Part shown: positions 30,643 through 39,149 of the stretch, piece after piece
How positions within the stretch are numbered: position 1 is the first letter of the stretch
How the letters are laid out: each line of letters opens with the position of its first letter
Assembly: GCF_024360925.2 (NCBI RefSeq)
Contig: NZ_CP113517.1
Span: 1,922,001 to 1,986,000 of the forward strand
Direction of reading: 5' to 3'
From: Methylomonas rapida
Lineage (GTDB): Bacteria > Pseudomonadota > Gammaproteobacteria > Methylococcales > Methylomonadaceae
DNA: 64,000 nucleotides
Program-made: the position numbers and the translations under genes
The notes under the pieces: model-generated
What the model saw: the letters and a program-made list of their open reading frames with translations, nothing else
What the model was told of the DNA's origin: nothing
Databases searched by the model: none

Positions 30643-31566
30643 TTAAATGCCGCCGCCTTCGGCAAACAGGTCGTTGCGGGTTAGACCTTGGCTGATATGG
30701 CTGCCCGGCGGCACGCTATGGGTTAGCCAGACGTTGCCTCCAATCACCGAACCCCGGCCGATGGTGATGCGGCCCAAGATCGTCGCGCCGGCGTAGATCA
30801 CGACGTCGTCCTCGACGATGGGGTGACGCAGGTTGCCTTTTATCAACGCGCCGTTTTCGTCCTTGGCAAAGCGCTTGGCGCCCAAGGTCACGGCTTGATA
30901 CAGCCGGACTCTATTGCCGATGATGGCGGTTTCACCGATGACCACGCCGGTGCCGTGGTCGATGAAAAAACTTTCGCCGATCTGGGCGCCGGGGTGAATG
31001 TCGATGCCGGTAGCGGAATGCGCCAGTTCGGCGATGACCCGTGCCACCAGTGGCGCGCCCAATGTGTGAAGCGCGTGCGCGACGCGGTGATGAATCACGG
31101 CCCAAATGCCCGGGTAACATACCAAGACTTCATCCGGGCTGAGCGCGGCCGGATCGCCTTCGTAGGCGGCCTGAATGTCGGTATCCAATGTTTGGCGTAT
31201 GCCAGGCAGAAGCCCCGCGAACTCACAAGTGATTTGCCTTGATTGGACTTGCACATCGGCTGTCGAGCCCCGTTGCTCGGCGACGAATTGCAATTCCAGG
31301 GCGATTTGTTGTTGCAGGCGTTTCAATAAGCTGTCTAGCGTGTGGCCGACGAAATAATCGATGCCTTCGTCGTTCAGTTCCGGCATGCCCAAGCGATTGG
31401 GAAACAGCGCCGCGCCGAGTTGATCGACGATTTGGCTCAATACCTTGCGGGAAGGCAGTTTGGGCGGATGATCACGGCGTTGCCGGTTTTCCAGCGATTG
31501 CAAGCGGATGGTGCGAAGCTCGGCAACCAATTGCGCGACGCCCCAGGATTGGCTGCAATCTCTCAT
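30643..31566 (-). CDS. Serine O-acetyltransferase, EpsC/SrpH type
   Basis: This enzyme makes O-acetylserine from serine and acetyl-CoA, feeding cysteine synthase. The 307-residue protein has a helical N-terminal half, then the left-handed beta-helix acetyltransferase domain with [20 protein letters not shown] (residues about 197-216) and a [10 protein letters not shown] turn. The catalytic His-Asp pair is within FIDHGTGVV. It lacks the cysteine-feedback tail of CysE and instead ends [10 protein letters not shown]. Its start overlaps the upstream cysK stop (ATGA), and the encapsulin gene begins 62 bases downstream. Confidence 0.92.
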   Translation of the reverse strand: MRDCSQSWGVAQLVAELRTIRLQSLENRQRRDHPPKLPSRKVLSQIVDQLGAALFPNRLGMPELNDEGIDYFVGHTLDSLLKRLQQQIALELQFVAEQRGSTADVQVQSRQITCEFAGLLPGIRQTLDTDIQAAYEGDPAALSPDEVLVCYPGIWAVIHHRVAHALHTLGAPLVARVIAELAHSATGIDIHPGAQIGESFFIDHGTGVVIGETAIIGNRVRLYQAVTLGAKRFAKDENGALIKGNLRHPIVEDDVVIYAGATILGRITIGRGSVIGGNVWLTHSVPPGSHISQGLTRNDLFAEGGGI

Positions 31567-32540
31567 TTCACCACACCGGTTGCGTCGAACAAGCCCTCGA
31601 ACAAGACCGAACTCAAATAGCGTTCGCCGGAATCGGGCAATACCACGACGATGGTCTTGCCCTCATTTTCCGGACGCTGGGCGACCTTGACCGCAACGGC
31701 GACTGCCGCCCCGCAGGAAATGCCGGCCAAAATGCCTTCCTGGCAGGCCAATCGACGAGCGTGCTCTATGGCTTGCTCATTGCTGACGGTTTCCACCGCA
31801 TCCACCATGGACAAATCCAGTACATCCGGCACGAAACCGGCACCTATGCCTTGAATCTTGTGCGGGCCGGGTTGCAACTGCAGACCCGAGCGGAATTGGC
31901 TCAACACCGGACTGGCTTCCGGTTCCACCGCGATCGAGACAATCGGTTTCATTTGCGTCAGTTTGATGTAGCGCGACACGCCGGTGATGGTGCCTCCGGT
32001 GCCGACGCCGGCCACCAGAATGTCTATGGCGCCATCGGTATCCTTCCATATTTCAGGGCCTGTGGTCTGTTCGTGAATTTGCGGATTGGCCGGATTTTTG
32101 AACTGCTGCAGCAATACGTAACGCTCAGGATCGGACGCTGCGATTTCCTCGGCCTTGGTGATGGCGCCTTTCATGCCTTTGGCGCCTTCGGTCAATACCA
32201 GCTTGGCGCCATAGGCGGCCAATACCTTGCGGCGCTCGATGCTCATGGTGTCGGGCATGGTCAGTGTCAGCGGGATGCCGCGCGCCGCCGCGACGAAAGC
32301 CAGCGCAATGCCGGTGTTGCCGCTGGTAGGCTCTATCAATTCCTTGCCAGGGCCTAGCCGGCCATTGCGTTCAGCATCATTGATCATTGCCGCGCCGATC
32401 CGGCATTTGACTGAATAGGCCGGGTTACGGCCTTCGATTTTAGCCAGCACCGTGGCTCGCGCGCCTTCGGTAATGCGGTTCAATCGCACCAGAGGCGTGT
32501 TGCCGATGGATTGAGAATTATCCGGGTACCAATGTTGCAT
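31563..32540 (-). CDS. Cysteine synthase, SrpG type, first gene of encapsulin operon
   Basis: A 325-residue O-acetylserine sulfhydrylase with PLP lysine in [11 protein letters not shown], substrate loop [12 protein letters not shown] and phosphate loop GTGGTITG. Compared with the housekeeping copy at 21472-22377 it has PAYS in place of PGGS before the PLP lysine and a longer C-terminus ([16 protein letters not shown]), typical of the CysK1 branch. Together with the acetyltransferase it would regenerate cysteine for the encapsulated desulfurase. It has a plausible AAGGA ribosome site. Between it and any promoter stands a strong terminator hairpin. Confidence 0.93.
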   Translation of the reverse strand: MQHWYPDNSQSIGNTPLVRLNRITEGARATVLAKIEGRNPAYSVKCRIGAAMINDAERNGRLGPGKELIEPTSGNTGIALAFVAAARGIPLTLTMPDTMSIERRKVLAAYGAKLVLTEGAKGMKGAITKAEEIAASDPERYVLLQQFKNPANPQIHEQTTGPEIWKDTDGAIDILVAGVGTGGTITGVSRYIKLTQMKPIVSIAVEPEASPVLSQFRSGLQLQPGPHKIQGIGAGFVPDVLDLSMVDAVETVSNEQAIEHARRLACQEGILAGISCGAAVAVAVKVAQRPENEGKTIVVVLPDSGERYLSSVLFEGLFDATGVVK

Positions 32541-32568
32541 TCGTCATGTCCTTGATTTTCTTTGGGCC

Positions 32569-32605
32569 AAAAAAAAGCCAGAGGCCTCTTACAAGGCGCT
32601 CTGGC
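32569..32605 (-). terminator. Terminator hairpin inside the leader of the encapsulin operon
   Basis: On the minus strand GCCAGAG (32605-32599) pairs with CTCTGGC (32583-32577). An inner GCCT/AGGC pairing extends the stem to 11 bp with one bulge, and eight Ts follow (32576-32569). It ends 28 bases before the cysK start, leaving no room for a promoter after it. Two further hairpins precede it in the transcript: AGCAAC/GTTGCT (32622-32638) and CCGG/CCGG (32608-32619). The arrangement is that of an attenuator or riboswitch expression platform. No known aptamer was recognised. Confidence 0.7.
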
Positions 32606-32833
32606 TTCCGGTTTTCCGGTCAGCAACTGATCGTTGCTTAAAGTCTCTTAGAAATATGCAACCGTGTCAAGCATGGATTGTTAATCGAGCTGGCCGGGAA
32701 ATGGAAGGTTGTCTTTATCGCAAAAATAGATAACAAAATCGAAAATTAACGTTTTATTGAATGACTGGTTGAGATTACGCTGTATAGGGCTAATCGACAA
32801 CCGGAATTCGGAATAACGCTCACGACCTTTCAT

Positions 32834-32858
32834 TGCGCGATCATTCGCGCACCTTTTT
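32834..32858 (+). terminator. Terminator-like palindrome upstream of the sigma-54 regulator
   Basis: TGCGCGA (32834-32840), TCAT, TCGCGCA (32845-32851) form a perfect 7-bp GC-rich stem followed by TTTTT at 32854-32858. It stands 113 bases before the regulator start with no gene upstream on this strand. It could be a leader terminator or a palindromic operator. The rest of the 430-base gap 32541-32970 shows no further gene. Confidence 0.4.
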
Positions 32859-32970
32859 GCTCGTTACGCTGACGCTAGCCGTGTCGGTGTTTCGGGGCGT
32901 GCTATTGAGTGCAGGAAACGGGCCGGACTTTGGTTGGGACGATACACGATTTTAATCAAGCAGGTGAACC

Positions 32971-34134
32971 ATGGATACTATATACGACTCGCTAAGAGAT
33001 GCTGAAACTGGAGAGCAACGATCGCCGATACTGGCATTCGATGAGATAAGCTCCCGCACGCTCACTCGTTCTATCAGAGCCACGGCTCTAGTTTTCGAGG
33101 ATCCGGTTTCGCGTCGACTGCTCGAACAAATCGAACGCATTGCGCCTAGCGATGCCACCGTGCTGATCATCGGCGAAACCGGAACCGGCAAGGAGTTGGT
33201 CGCTCGACACATCCATGCGCTCAGCCAGCGACGATCGCAAACCTTCGGCGCGTTGAACTGCGCGGCGCTCAGTGAAAACTTGATCGAAAGCGAATTGTTT
33301 GGGCACGAGAAAGGGGCCTTTACCGGCGCGTTGGAAACCAAGAAGGGTTGGTTCGAGACGGCCCATCAAGGGAGTTTGTTTCTGGACGAGGTCGGAGATT
33401 TGCCATTGGGATTGCAGGCCAAGTTGTTGCGGGTTCTGCAGGAACGGGAGGTGGTCAAGGTGGGCGCGCGGCGGCCGGTACCCATCGATGTGCGCATCAT
33501 CGCCGCGACCAACGTCAATCTGGAAGATGCGGTGGCCGCGCAGCATTTCAGAGCCGATTTGTATTACCGCTTCAATGTAGCGACGTTGAAACTAGCACCG
33601 TTGCGTGAGCGGCCCGGCGACATATTACCGTTAGCCCGGCATTTTTTGAAAATTTATGCCGAGCGTTTGGGGTATGGAAACGTCAAACTCTCGCCAGAAG
33701 CTGAAACCGTGTTATTGAATTATGATTGGCCCGGTAATATCCGTGAATTGGAAAATGCAATACATCGAGCCTTATTGATCTGCCCTGGCGAAACCCTGCG
33801 CCCTGAGGATTTTAAGTTGTCCGGCGTCAGAATAGCCGAGCCCGTTCAGGCCATTTCCACCGCAACCTTGGAAACGGCCTTGCAGCGGTTGCTCGAACAA
33901 GCACCACCCAATTTGTTCGAATTGATAGAAGAAACGGTCATACGCTCGGCTTACGCCTATTGCGAATCCAATCAGGTACAAACGGCCTTGCTTCTGGATA
34001 TCAGCCGCAACGTGCTAAGGCATAAGCTTGGAACCTATGGCCTGTTGGCAAAGCGCTCGGATCGAAAGCCGGCCACTAAGCTTGTCTTACGCGAATCAAC
34101 GATTTCCGCGTCGCCCGATCGAATAGGGCTTTGA
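32971..34134 (+). CDS. Sigma-54-dependent transcriptional activator without receiver domain
   Basis: A 387-residue bacterial enhancer-binding protein. The AAA+ domain has Walker A GETGTGKE (68-75), the sigma-54 contact loop GAFTGA (115-120), Walker [10 protein letters not shown] (135-143) and the arginine-finger region LRERPGDI. A Fis-type helix-turn-helix follows near residues 335-365 ([19 protein letters not shown]). The first 40 residues contain no receiver, GAF or PAS domain, as in SfnR-type activators of sulfone and sulfonate use. It diverges from the encapsulin operon, which suggests sulfur-related control, but no sigma-54 promoter was found in front of that operon. Consensus sigma-54 sites occur at 48277 and 54055. 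Confidence 0.88.
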   Translation: MDTIYDSLRDAETGEQRSPILAFDEISSRTLTRSIRATALVFEDPVSRRLLEQIERIAPSDATVLIIGETGTGKELVARHIHALSQRRSQTFGALNCAALSENLIESELFGHEKGAFTGALETKKGWFETAHQGSLFLDEVGDLPLGLQAKLLRVLQEREVVKVGARRPVPIDVRIIAATNVNLEDAVAAQHFRADLYYRFNVATLKLAPLRERPGDILPLARHFLKIYAERLGYGNVKLSPEAETVLLNYDWPGNIRELENAIHRALLICPGETLRPEDFKLSGVRIAEPVQAISTATLETALQRLLEQAPPNLFELIEETVIRSAYAYCESNQVQTALLLDISRNVLRHKLGTYGLLAKRSDRKPATKLVLRESTISASPDRIGL

Positions 34135-34159
34135 GACTTCAAATTGGAAAAATCATTTC

Positions 34160-34225
34160 GTCCACGAAATGCACGAAAATCACGAAAAGTTTCCAATATT
34201 CGTGTCTTTCGTGCTTTTCGTGGAC
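34160..34225 (+). repeat. CACGAAA-type palindromic repeat, copy 1
   Basis: GTCCACGAAA (34160) and TTTTCGTGGAC (34215-34225) are the ends of an imperfect inverted repeat filled with CACGAAA/TTTCGTG units. Related sequence extends to about 34150 and 34245. Copies 2 and 3 are at 52243 and 62767. It fills the gap between two convergent genes. Confidence 0.8.
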
Positions 34226-34296
34226 TGACTGCGGTTTTTTAGGATAATCCACTACCCATGGCCGTGGATTATCAAGATAGCCGTTCTACCGACACC

Positions 34297-34758
34297 TCAT
34301 TCTCTGATACGCACCAAATCGTGGCAGCTCTTGCAGGTTTTACTGACCTTGCCGAATTGTTCCTTGATAGCCCCGACATCGCCGCTGGCTGCGATTTTTT
34401 GCAATTCGTTGGCTTCCTTGATGAAGCTGTCATCGATTTCCTTGACGTCGGCTGGTTTTTCGAAGTATTCGGATTTCAACCGGGTGGGTTTCCAGCCCGT
34501 ACCTTGATCGGTGCCCGGACCATACAAGCCCAGTAGCCCCGAGTTGGCGACCGCCGCCACGGCGTTGGCCGCGGCGATGACCTGATCCTTGTCGAAGGTT
34601 TCGGGGTGATCGACGGCCTGCGCTTTGATTTTTGCGGTGTTCCAGCCTAGAAAGCCGTAGGCTGATTGACGGGAGCGGATCTGGTCTTCTACAGGCCCTG
34701 CCCATGCGGCTGCGGCCACCAAGCCCAAACCCAACGTAACGGTCAATTTAGTTTTCAT
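34297..34758 (-). CDS. Cytochrome c556/c'-like periplasmic cytochrome
   Basis: A 153-residue periplasmic cytochrome with signal peptide ending AAAAWA and a C-terminal heme motif CKSCH (about residues 142-146), the arrangement of four-helix-bundle cytochromes c' and c556. The mature start PVEDQIRSRQSAYGFLGWNT is the first helix. It lies 30 bases downstream of a cytochrome b561 gene, a common pairing in which the membrane b-type cytochrome reduces the periplasmic c-type protein. Gas-binding c' function is possible but not established. Confidence 0.88.
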   Translation of the reverse strand: MKTKLTVTLGLGLVAAAAWAGPVEDQIRSRQSAYGFLGWNTAKIKAQAVDHPETFDKDQVIAAANAVAAVANSGLLGLYGPGTDQGTGWKPTRLKSEYFEKPADVKEIDDSFIKEANELQKIAASGDVGAIKEQFGKVSKTCKSCHDLVRIRE

Positions 34759-34788
34759 CCTCTTGTTCCTTCTTCAGTAAAAAAAACG

Positions 34789-35505
34789 TTATTCGAATTG
34801 GCTACCGGCATGGGCGAGTTGTACCCCGACCAGTTGCGCCATATATTTCAGTGGTTCGCCGCCCCAAACGCTCCAGACCAGGGTCGCGGCCAGCGTTACA
34901 CTGATCGCCAGGCGCGCGGCACCGACGGGTTGCGGATGGTCGCTGGGCGCCAGCGGCTTGGCGACCCGCTTCTTGCCGGTCAGCATCGCTTGCACCAGAT
35001 CGTGCTTCTTGACGGTCTGATGGAAGGCTATCGCGGTGATGTGCAAAGCCATCAAGACGAGCAATAAGTTGATGCTGGCAACATGCCAACCGCTGAGCTT
35101 GTCGCTGAACGCTTTGTCTACCAAGACATAAAGCGGGCCTTCGAAACCGATATCGTCGTTAGCGAACAAACCCGTACCGACCAGGGTCGCCAGAACCGCC
35201 AGCAACGCAAATACCGCGATGGCGCCGAGCGGGTTATGGCCCAGGCCATGCCAGTCGCCTTTCAAATAAGCCAGAATACGGCCGGGTGTCGGCATGAAGT
35301 TGACGAAACGAGCAGGCGTCGGCCCCCAAAGTCCCCATGCCAGTCTAAAAACCAGCAAGCCCAGCACCAGGCTGCCAAAGCGGGCGTGCCATTCGGTCCA
35401 GGCGCCGCCTTCGCGGCCGGTCAGATAGGCGCCGGTCACGCCGATCACCAACAACCAGTGAAACAGCCGTAAAGGCCAATCCCATACCCGTACTTCTGTT
35501 GTCAT
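34789..35505 (-). CDS. Cytochrome b561-type membrane protein
   Basis: A 238-residue diheme b-type cytochrome of the inner membrane. The start at 35505 is set by GAGGAGG upstream and yields MTTEVRVWDWPLRLFHWLL; longer frames are artefactual. Four membrane segments carry candidate heme histidines in RLFHWLL, EWHARFG, SGWHVAS and ALHITAIAFHQ. It resembles the b subunits of hydrogenase-linked cytochromes and probably moves electrons between the quinone pool and the adjacent periplasmic c556. It follows a dienelactone hydrolase gene by 16 bases. Confidence 0.88.
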   Translation of the reverse strand: MTTEVRVWDWPLRLFHWLLVIGVTGAYLTGREGGAWTEWHARFGSLVLGLLVFRLAWGLWGPTPARFVNFMPTPGRILAYLKGDWHGLGHNPLGAIAVFALLAVLATLVGTGLFANDDIGFEGPLYVLVDKAFSDKLSGWHVASINLLLVLMALHITAIAFHQTVKKHDLVQAMLTGKKRVAKPLAPSDHPQPVGAARLAISVTLAATLVWSVWGGEPLKYMAQLVGVQLAHAGSQFE

Positions 35506-35521
35506 AGTTCCTCCTCGCGTT

Positions 35522-36415
35522 TTAACCGTCGCGTAAATAGATGTTGAAAAAGGCAATCGTTCTATCCCAGGCCAATTTGGCGGTCGCCGCGTCGAAACGG
35601 GGTGTCGTATCGTTGTTGAAACCGTGTTGCACGCCGGGATAGATATGAGCTTCGTAATTGGCGCCCGTCTTTTGCAGCGCCGCTTCATAGGCGGGCCAGC
35701 CGGCGTTGATGCGCTCGTCTGTGCCGGCATAGTGCAACAACAGCGGTGCCTTGATTTTCCCGACGTCTTCCGCCTGCGGCTGAGCACCGTAGAAGGGGAC
35801 GGCCGCGGCCAGATCAGGCAGGCGCGTCGCCAGCCAGTTGACGATACCGCCGCCGTAACAAAAACCCACGGCGCCGACTTTGCCGTTGCCTTCCGGCAGG
35901 TGTTTCAAAATCCGGGCGGCGGCCAGGAAATCGTTCTGGGTTTTGTTTTTGTCCAGATTTTTGAACAGTTCCCGCGCCTTGTCTTCATCCCCCGGATAAC
36001 CGCCCAGCGTGAACAACGCATCGGGAGCGAAGGCGATGAAGCCGGCCAGTGCCAAGCGGCGGGTGATGTCCTCGATGTGCGGATTCAGGCCGCGGTTTTC
36101 GTGTATCACCAGCACGGTCGGCAACTTGCCGTGGGCATTGGCGGGTTTGACCAGATATCCTCTCAGCCTGCCGTTGCCTTGCGGTGAGGGATGCTCGCGA
36201 TAAGTCGCCACGATGCGAGGATCGTTACCGGCGATTTGCTGTGCCTCGGCGAAGCGTGGATTCAAGGCTTCCAGCAAGGCTTCGGCCGACAAACCCAAAA
36301 GGGCGTATTTGGGTACGCTATGCAAAAAATCCCGGCGCGAAATGTCGCCGTGCACGTACTGGTCGAATAATTTGAGAGCCTCGGGATGAAAATCCCGTGA
36401 GGTCTTGCGTATCAT
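35522..36415 (-). CDS. Tat-exported dienelactone hydrolase family protein
   Basis: A 297-residue alpha/beta hydrolase. An N-terminal extension carries a Tat-type motif, SRRDFLHSVPKYALLGL (residues 25-41), so the enzyme is probably periplasmic. The catalytic triad is visible: nucleophile cysteine in GFCYGGG, aspartate in AGTDERI, and histidine in VQHGFNND. Many such DLH-like proteins act on unknown esters or lactones rather than dienelactone. It lies 59 bases after exbD and before b561 on the same strand. Confidence 0.88.
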   Translation of the reverse strand: MIRKTSRDFHPEALKLFDQYVHGDISRRDFLHSVPKYALLGLSAEALLEALNPRFAEAQQIAGNDPRIVATYREHPSPQGNGRLRGYLVKPANAHGKLPTVLVIHENRGLNPHIEDITRRLALAGFIAFAPDALFTLGGYPGDEDKARELFKNLDKNKTQNDFLAAARILKHLPEGNGKVGAVGFCYGGGIVNWLATRLPDLAAAVPFYGAQPQAEDVGKIKAPLLLHYAGTDERINAGWPAYEAALQKTGANYEAHIYPGVQHGFNNDTTPRFDAATAKLAWDRTIAFFNIYLRDG

Positions 36416-36474
36416 TGATCAAACTCCAGCGAAATGAAAGAAAGGCTCGCCACGCCTATCGTGGCGAAGTCTAT

Positions 36475-36885
36475 TTATTGCGGCGCGGTCAATACCGCCA
36501 GCTTGGTGATGCCGGCCCGCTCGATGGTGGCCATGACCTTGGCCACGATGCCGTACTGCACCCCGTCATCGGCATTTAGATTCAGTGCCAGCTCAGGGTC
36601 GGCGTCATGCCGGGTTTTCAGCTCGGTTTCCAAGGCCTCCAGCGCGATTTCCTGCTTGGCGATGAAGATCTTGCCCTGAGCGTCCACACTCAGATAGACC
36701 GCTTCCTTTTCCTCGGGCGGCGCGGTTTCGGCGGTTTTGGGCAAATTCACCTGCACGGCATTGGTCAGTAGCGGGGCGGTGACGATGAACACCACCAACA
36801 AGACCAGCATCACATCCACCAGCGGGGTGACGTTGATTTCGCCCATCACGTCGTCTCCGCCATCTTCTTTGGTATTGAAGGCCAT
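36475..36885 (-). CDS. exbD: Biopolymer transport protein ExbD
   Basis: A 136-residue single-pass inner-membrane protein of the TonB energising motor. The transmembrane helix VTPLVDVMLVLLVVFIVTAP includes the conserved proton-path aspartate (D in VDVML). The periplasmic domain follows. Its start overlaps the exbB stop by one base, so the two are coupled. It is part of the tonB-exbB-exbD set. Confidence 0.94.
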   Translation of the reverse strand: MAFNTKEDGGDDVMGEINVTPLVDVMLVLLVVFIVTAPLLTNAVQVNLPKTAETAPPEEKEAVYLSVDAQGKIFIAKQEIALEALETELKTRHDADPELALNLNADDGVQYGIVAKVMATIERAGITKLAVLTAPQ

Positions 36886-37652
36886 CAGGCGTGCGCCTCC
36901 TGCGCGATCAGGTCATCCGATGATTCAACAAAAGGCGTTCCTTTTTTGCCCGAGATCCCTTTCAGATTGGGTTGCGTCTGCGACTTGCCTTTGGGGCGCT
37001 CGATGATGAAAGAGGCTTTCAAGGCCAGATGCACGAAATCGATCGCAAAGTCGTCCAGAAACGCCCAGATGACCTTGTTGCGGCGGATGAAAAAGTTGTA
37101 GCCGACCACCGCGGGCACGGCCACCGCGATACCGACGGCGGTAGCAATCAGGGCCTCGCCGATGGGGCCCGCGACTACTTCCAGGCTGGCTGAGCCGGAT
37201 TTGCTGATACTGGTCAGAGCGCCCATGATGCCCCAGACCGTGCCGAACAAACCCACGAAGGGCGAGATGCTGCCGATGGTGGCTAGCACCGCCAATCCGC
37301 TTTCGAGCGAGCCGCGTTCTTTTTGCATCTGCTGGCGCAGACGCCTGTCCAGCAATTCCTGCCGGTCCCAGGTGTGTTCCAGATCGTGGGTCGAGGCGCC
37401 GTCGTCGGTTTCGATCAACGTGGAAAAACCGGCGCCTGCGACCCGAGCGGCCGGGCCCTTCAAGTCTTCCAACTGGGCGGCCGCCTGTATATTGGGAGAA
37501 CTCCAGAAGGCCTTGCTGAATTTGCGGTTGTGAAAACCGATGCGCAGGTGCTGAATGCCCTTGATCAATATCAGCGACCAAGTAACCACAGAGGCGCCGA
37601 TCAGGGTGTTTAATGTGCCATCGACGATGACGCTGGTTGCAATATCCGACAT
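36885..37652 (-). CDS. exbB: MotA/TolQ/ExbB proton channel protein
   Basis: A 255-residue inner-membrane subunit that forms the proton-driven motor with ExbD. Three membrane segments are visible (near residues 15-35, 125-150 and 170-190), including the conserved ISPFVGLFGTVWGIMGALTS and GEALIATAVGIAVAVPAVVG helices with the channel threonines. It follows tonB by nine bases. A C-terminal basic tail beyond the third helix is slightly longer than in the E. coli protein. Confidence 0.94.
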   Translation of the reverse strand: MSDIATSVIVDGTLNTLIGASVVTWSLILIKGIQHLRIGFHNRKFSKAFWSSPNIQAAAQLEDLKGPAARVAGAGFSTLIETDDGASTHDLEHTWDRQELLDRRLRQQMQKERGSLESGLAVLATIGSISPFVGLFGTVWGIMGALTSISKSGSASLEVVAGPIGEALIATAVGIAVAVPAVVGYNFFIRRNKVIWAFLDDFAIDFVHLALKASFIIERPKGKSQTQPNLKGISGKKGTPFVESSDDLIAQEAHA

Positions 37653-37661
37653 ATAAAATCC

Positions 37662-38468
37662 TCAGGATAAGTTGAAAGAAATGGGTACGGTCACAAAGCC
37701 GGCTATCGGCGTGTCGCCACGTTTGGCCGGTACGAAGGACCACTTGTAAACCGTTTTGACCGCGGCATCGTCCAATACCTTCTGGCCGCTGGACTTGACG
37801 ACAGTCACGCTGTCCGGTTTGCCGTTGGGCTGAACATGCACCTTCATGAGTACCTTGCCTTCCCAGCCGCGTTCCTGCGCGATTTCGGGGTATTCCGGCG
37901 CAGGGTTGTGCAAATAATCCGCGCCCGCGGTCGGCGGCGTGATTTTTTCCTGGATGACCGGCGCGGGTGGAGCGGGTGGCGCGGAGACCGGAGCGGGGGG
38001 CGCATCATTGACGATGGGCGTCGGCTCGGGCGCCGGCGTTTGCTCGACCACCTTGGGAACCGGCTTGGGCTTTTGCGGTTTCAAAGGCACCACCTTCGGT
38101 TTCGGCGGCTTGGGTTGGGCAACAGGAGGCGGAGGCGCAATGGGTTTAGGTTGCGGCCTAGACAGTGTGATCTGTATCTTGGGCAAGGGTTTGGCCGGTT
38201 CTATGATTTCCTGTTCCATGCTTAGATGGTCGAACTGCTGAACCACCGTGGTATGAACGAAGAGCGATAAAACGCCCAGCAGCGCGTAGTCATGCCATTT
38301 GCGTTCGTGATTTTCGCTGTCGTATTTGAACTGTCCAAGCGCCTTGCTCGCGAGTTTGCCCGGCAAGAGCGGCTTCTGCGGCGTTGCGAAGTCGGCGTCC
38401 GACGCATCCCATTCGACATGGCCTCCGGATGATGCAAAGTGGGGTAAAGAGCCTGCGGGGATACTCAT
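37662..38468 (-). CDS. tonB: Energy transducer TonB
   Basis: A 268-residue protein linking the ExbBD motor to outer-membrane receptors. The start at 38468 is set by AGGAA upstream and gives MSIPAGSLPHF; a longer frame adds residues without a ribosome site. A cytoplasmic N-terminus of about 55 residues precedes the membrane anchor (YALLGVLSLFVHTTVV). A long proline/lysine-rich periplasmic spacer follows, then the C-terminal TonB domain (NPAPEYPEIAQERGWEGKV ... VYKWSFVPAKRGDTPI). It heads a minus-strand run of six genes. TonB-dependent receptors such as 48359-51091 would depend on it. Confidence 0.93.
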   Translation of the reverse strand: MSIPAGSLPHFASSGGHVEWDASDADFATPQKPLLPGKLASKALGQFKYDSENHERKWHDYALLGVLSLFVHTTVVQQFDHLSMEQEIIEPAKPLPKIQITLSRPQPKPIAPPPPVAQPKPPKPKVVPLKPQKPKPVPKVVEQTPAPEPTPIVNDAPPAPVSAPPAPPAPVIQEKITPPTAGADYLHNPAPEYPEIAQERGWEGKVLMKVHVQPNGKPDSVTVVKSSGQKVLDDAAVKTVYKWSFVPAKRGDTPIAGFVTVPISFNLS

Positions 38469-39149
38469 AACGTTATTCCTCTTGACGACGATCATGGGTG
38501 AACAAAACGGATGCGGTGTTTGCCATGCGCGATTGCAAAATCGGCCGCCCTCCAAAAGCTGACTTGACGCTGGCAACTCGGTCGTTCAGGTAATCGATGT
38601 TGGACGGCAGCGTCGCCAAAAAAGTATTGCGGTCAGCGCGATACGATTGGGTCAATGCAAGCCGTATGCCAGGCTATTCGAGTAGCGCGATAACGGCGCG
38701 CATTGGGATGATTTTTCGAAATAAGTGGTTGTTTAGTATCGGTATATTGGGGCGGAGCTGTCAGTCGCTGTCCGTTGTTTCAAGGGCTGCGCGAATTATT
38801 GGAAAACCGGTACGGCCAAGGGTTGCTTCCACGGCAACAGCATTGGCTTGGTTTTGCTAGCGGCCTGCCTCAAAAGCAGCAGATGCCGTGCTCCTTTTTG
38901 AGAGCGGCCGGATTCTGGCCGGCCGATGCTTTGATCGAGAGGATGTTGCCTGGAAAACAATCACTGCGGCCAAGGTGTTGCGTAAGGAGCAGTCCCGAAA
39001 GAGTTGGTATCTTGTTTGCTATTCCGCTCAGGTGAAATCTCACGACCTTGATGCGCGTGATTCGATGCATAAAACCCATTTCACTTTCGACTGGAAGCGA
39101 ATTCGAACGCCTTTGGCCCTATTGTTACCGAACACGATTATTGCACTTA
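38469..39149. other. Gene-poor stretch upstream of tonB
   Basis: No convincing gene in this about 680-base stretch. Short open frames here lack ribosome sites and family resemblance. No Fur-box-like sequence was found in front of tonB, and no terminator was recognised. It ends at the left inverted repeat of the ISAzo13 element. Confidence 0.5.

Noticed and set aside
31239-32357. 372-codon open frame on the plus strand
   Set aside because: It is antisense to the cysteine synthase and acetyltransferase genes, which have clear catalytic motifs; its product matches nothing.
32660-32680. TTGACACGGTTGCA on the minus strand as a sigma-54 or sigma-70 promoter for the encapsulin operon
   Set aside because: GG-N10-GC spacing is not met for sigma-54, and no -10 box stands 16-18 bases after TTGACA. 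It could still be a -35 box, but the evidence is too weak.
34150-34245. CRISPR array from repeated CACGAAA units
   Set aside because: Units are 7-10 bases in an imperfect palindrome, without regular spacers or cas genes.
38473-38655. 60-codon minus-strand frame upstream of tonB
   Set aside because: TTG start, no ribosome site, no recognisable family; likely chance.
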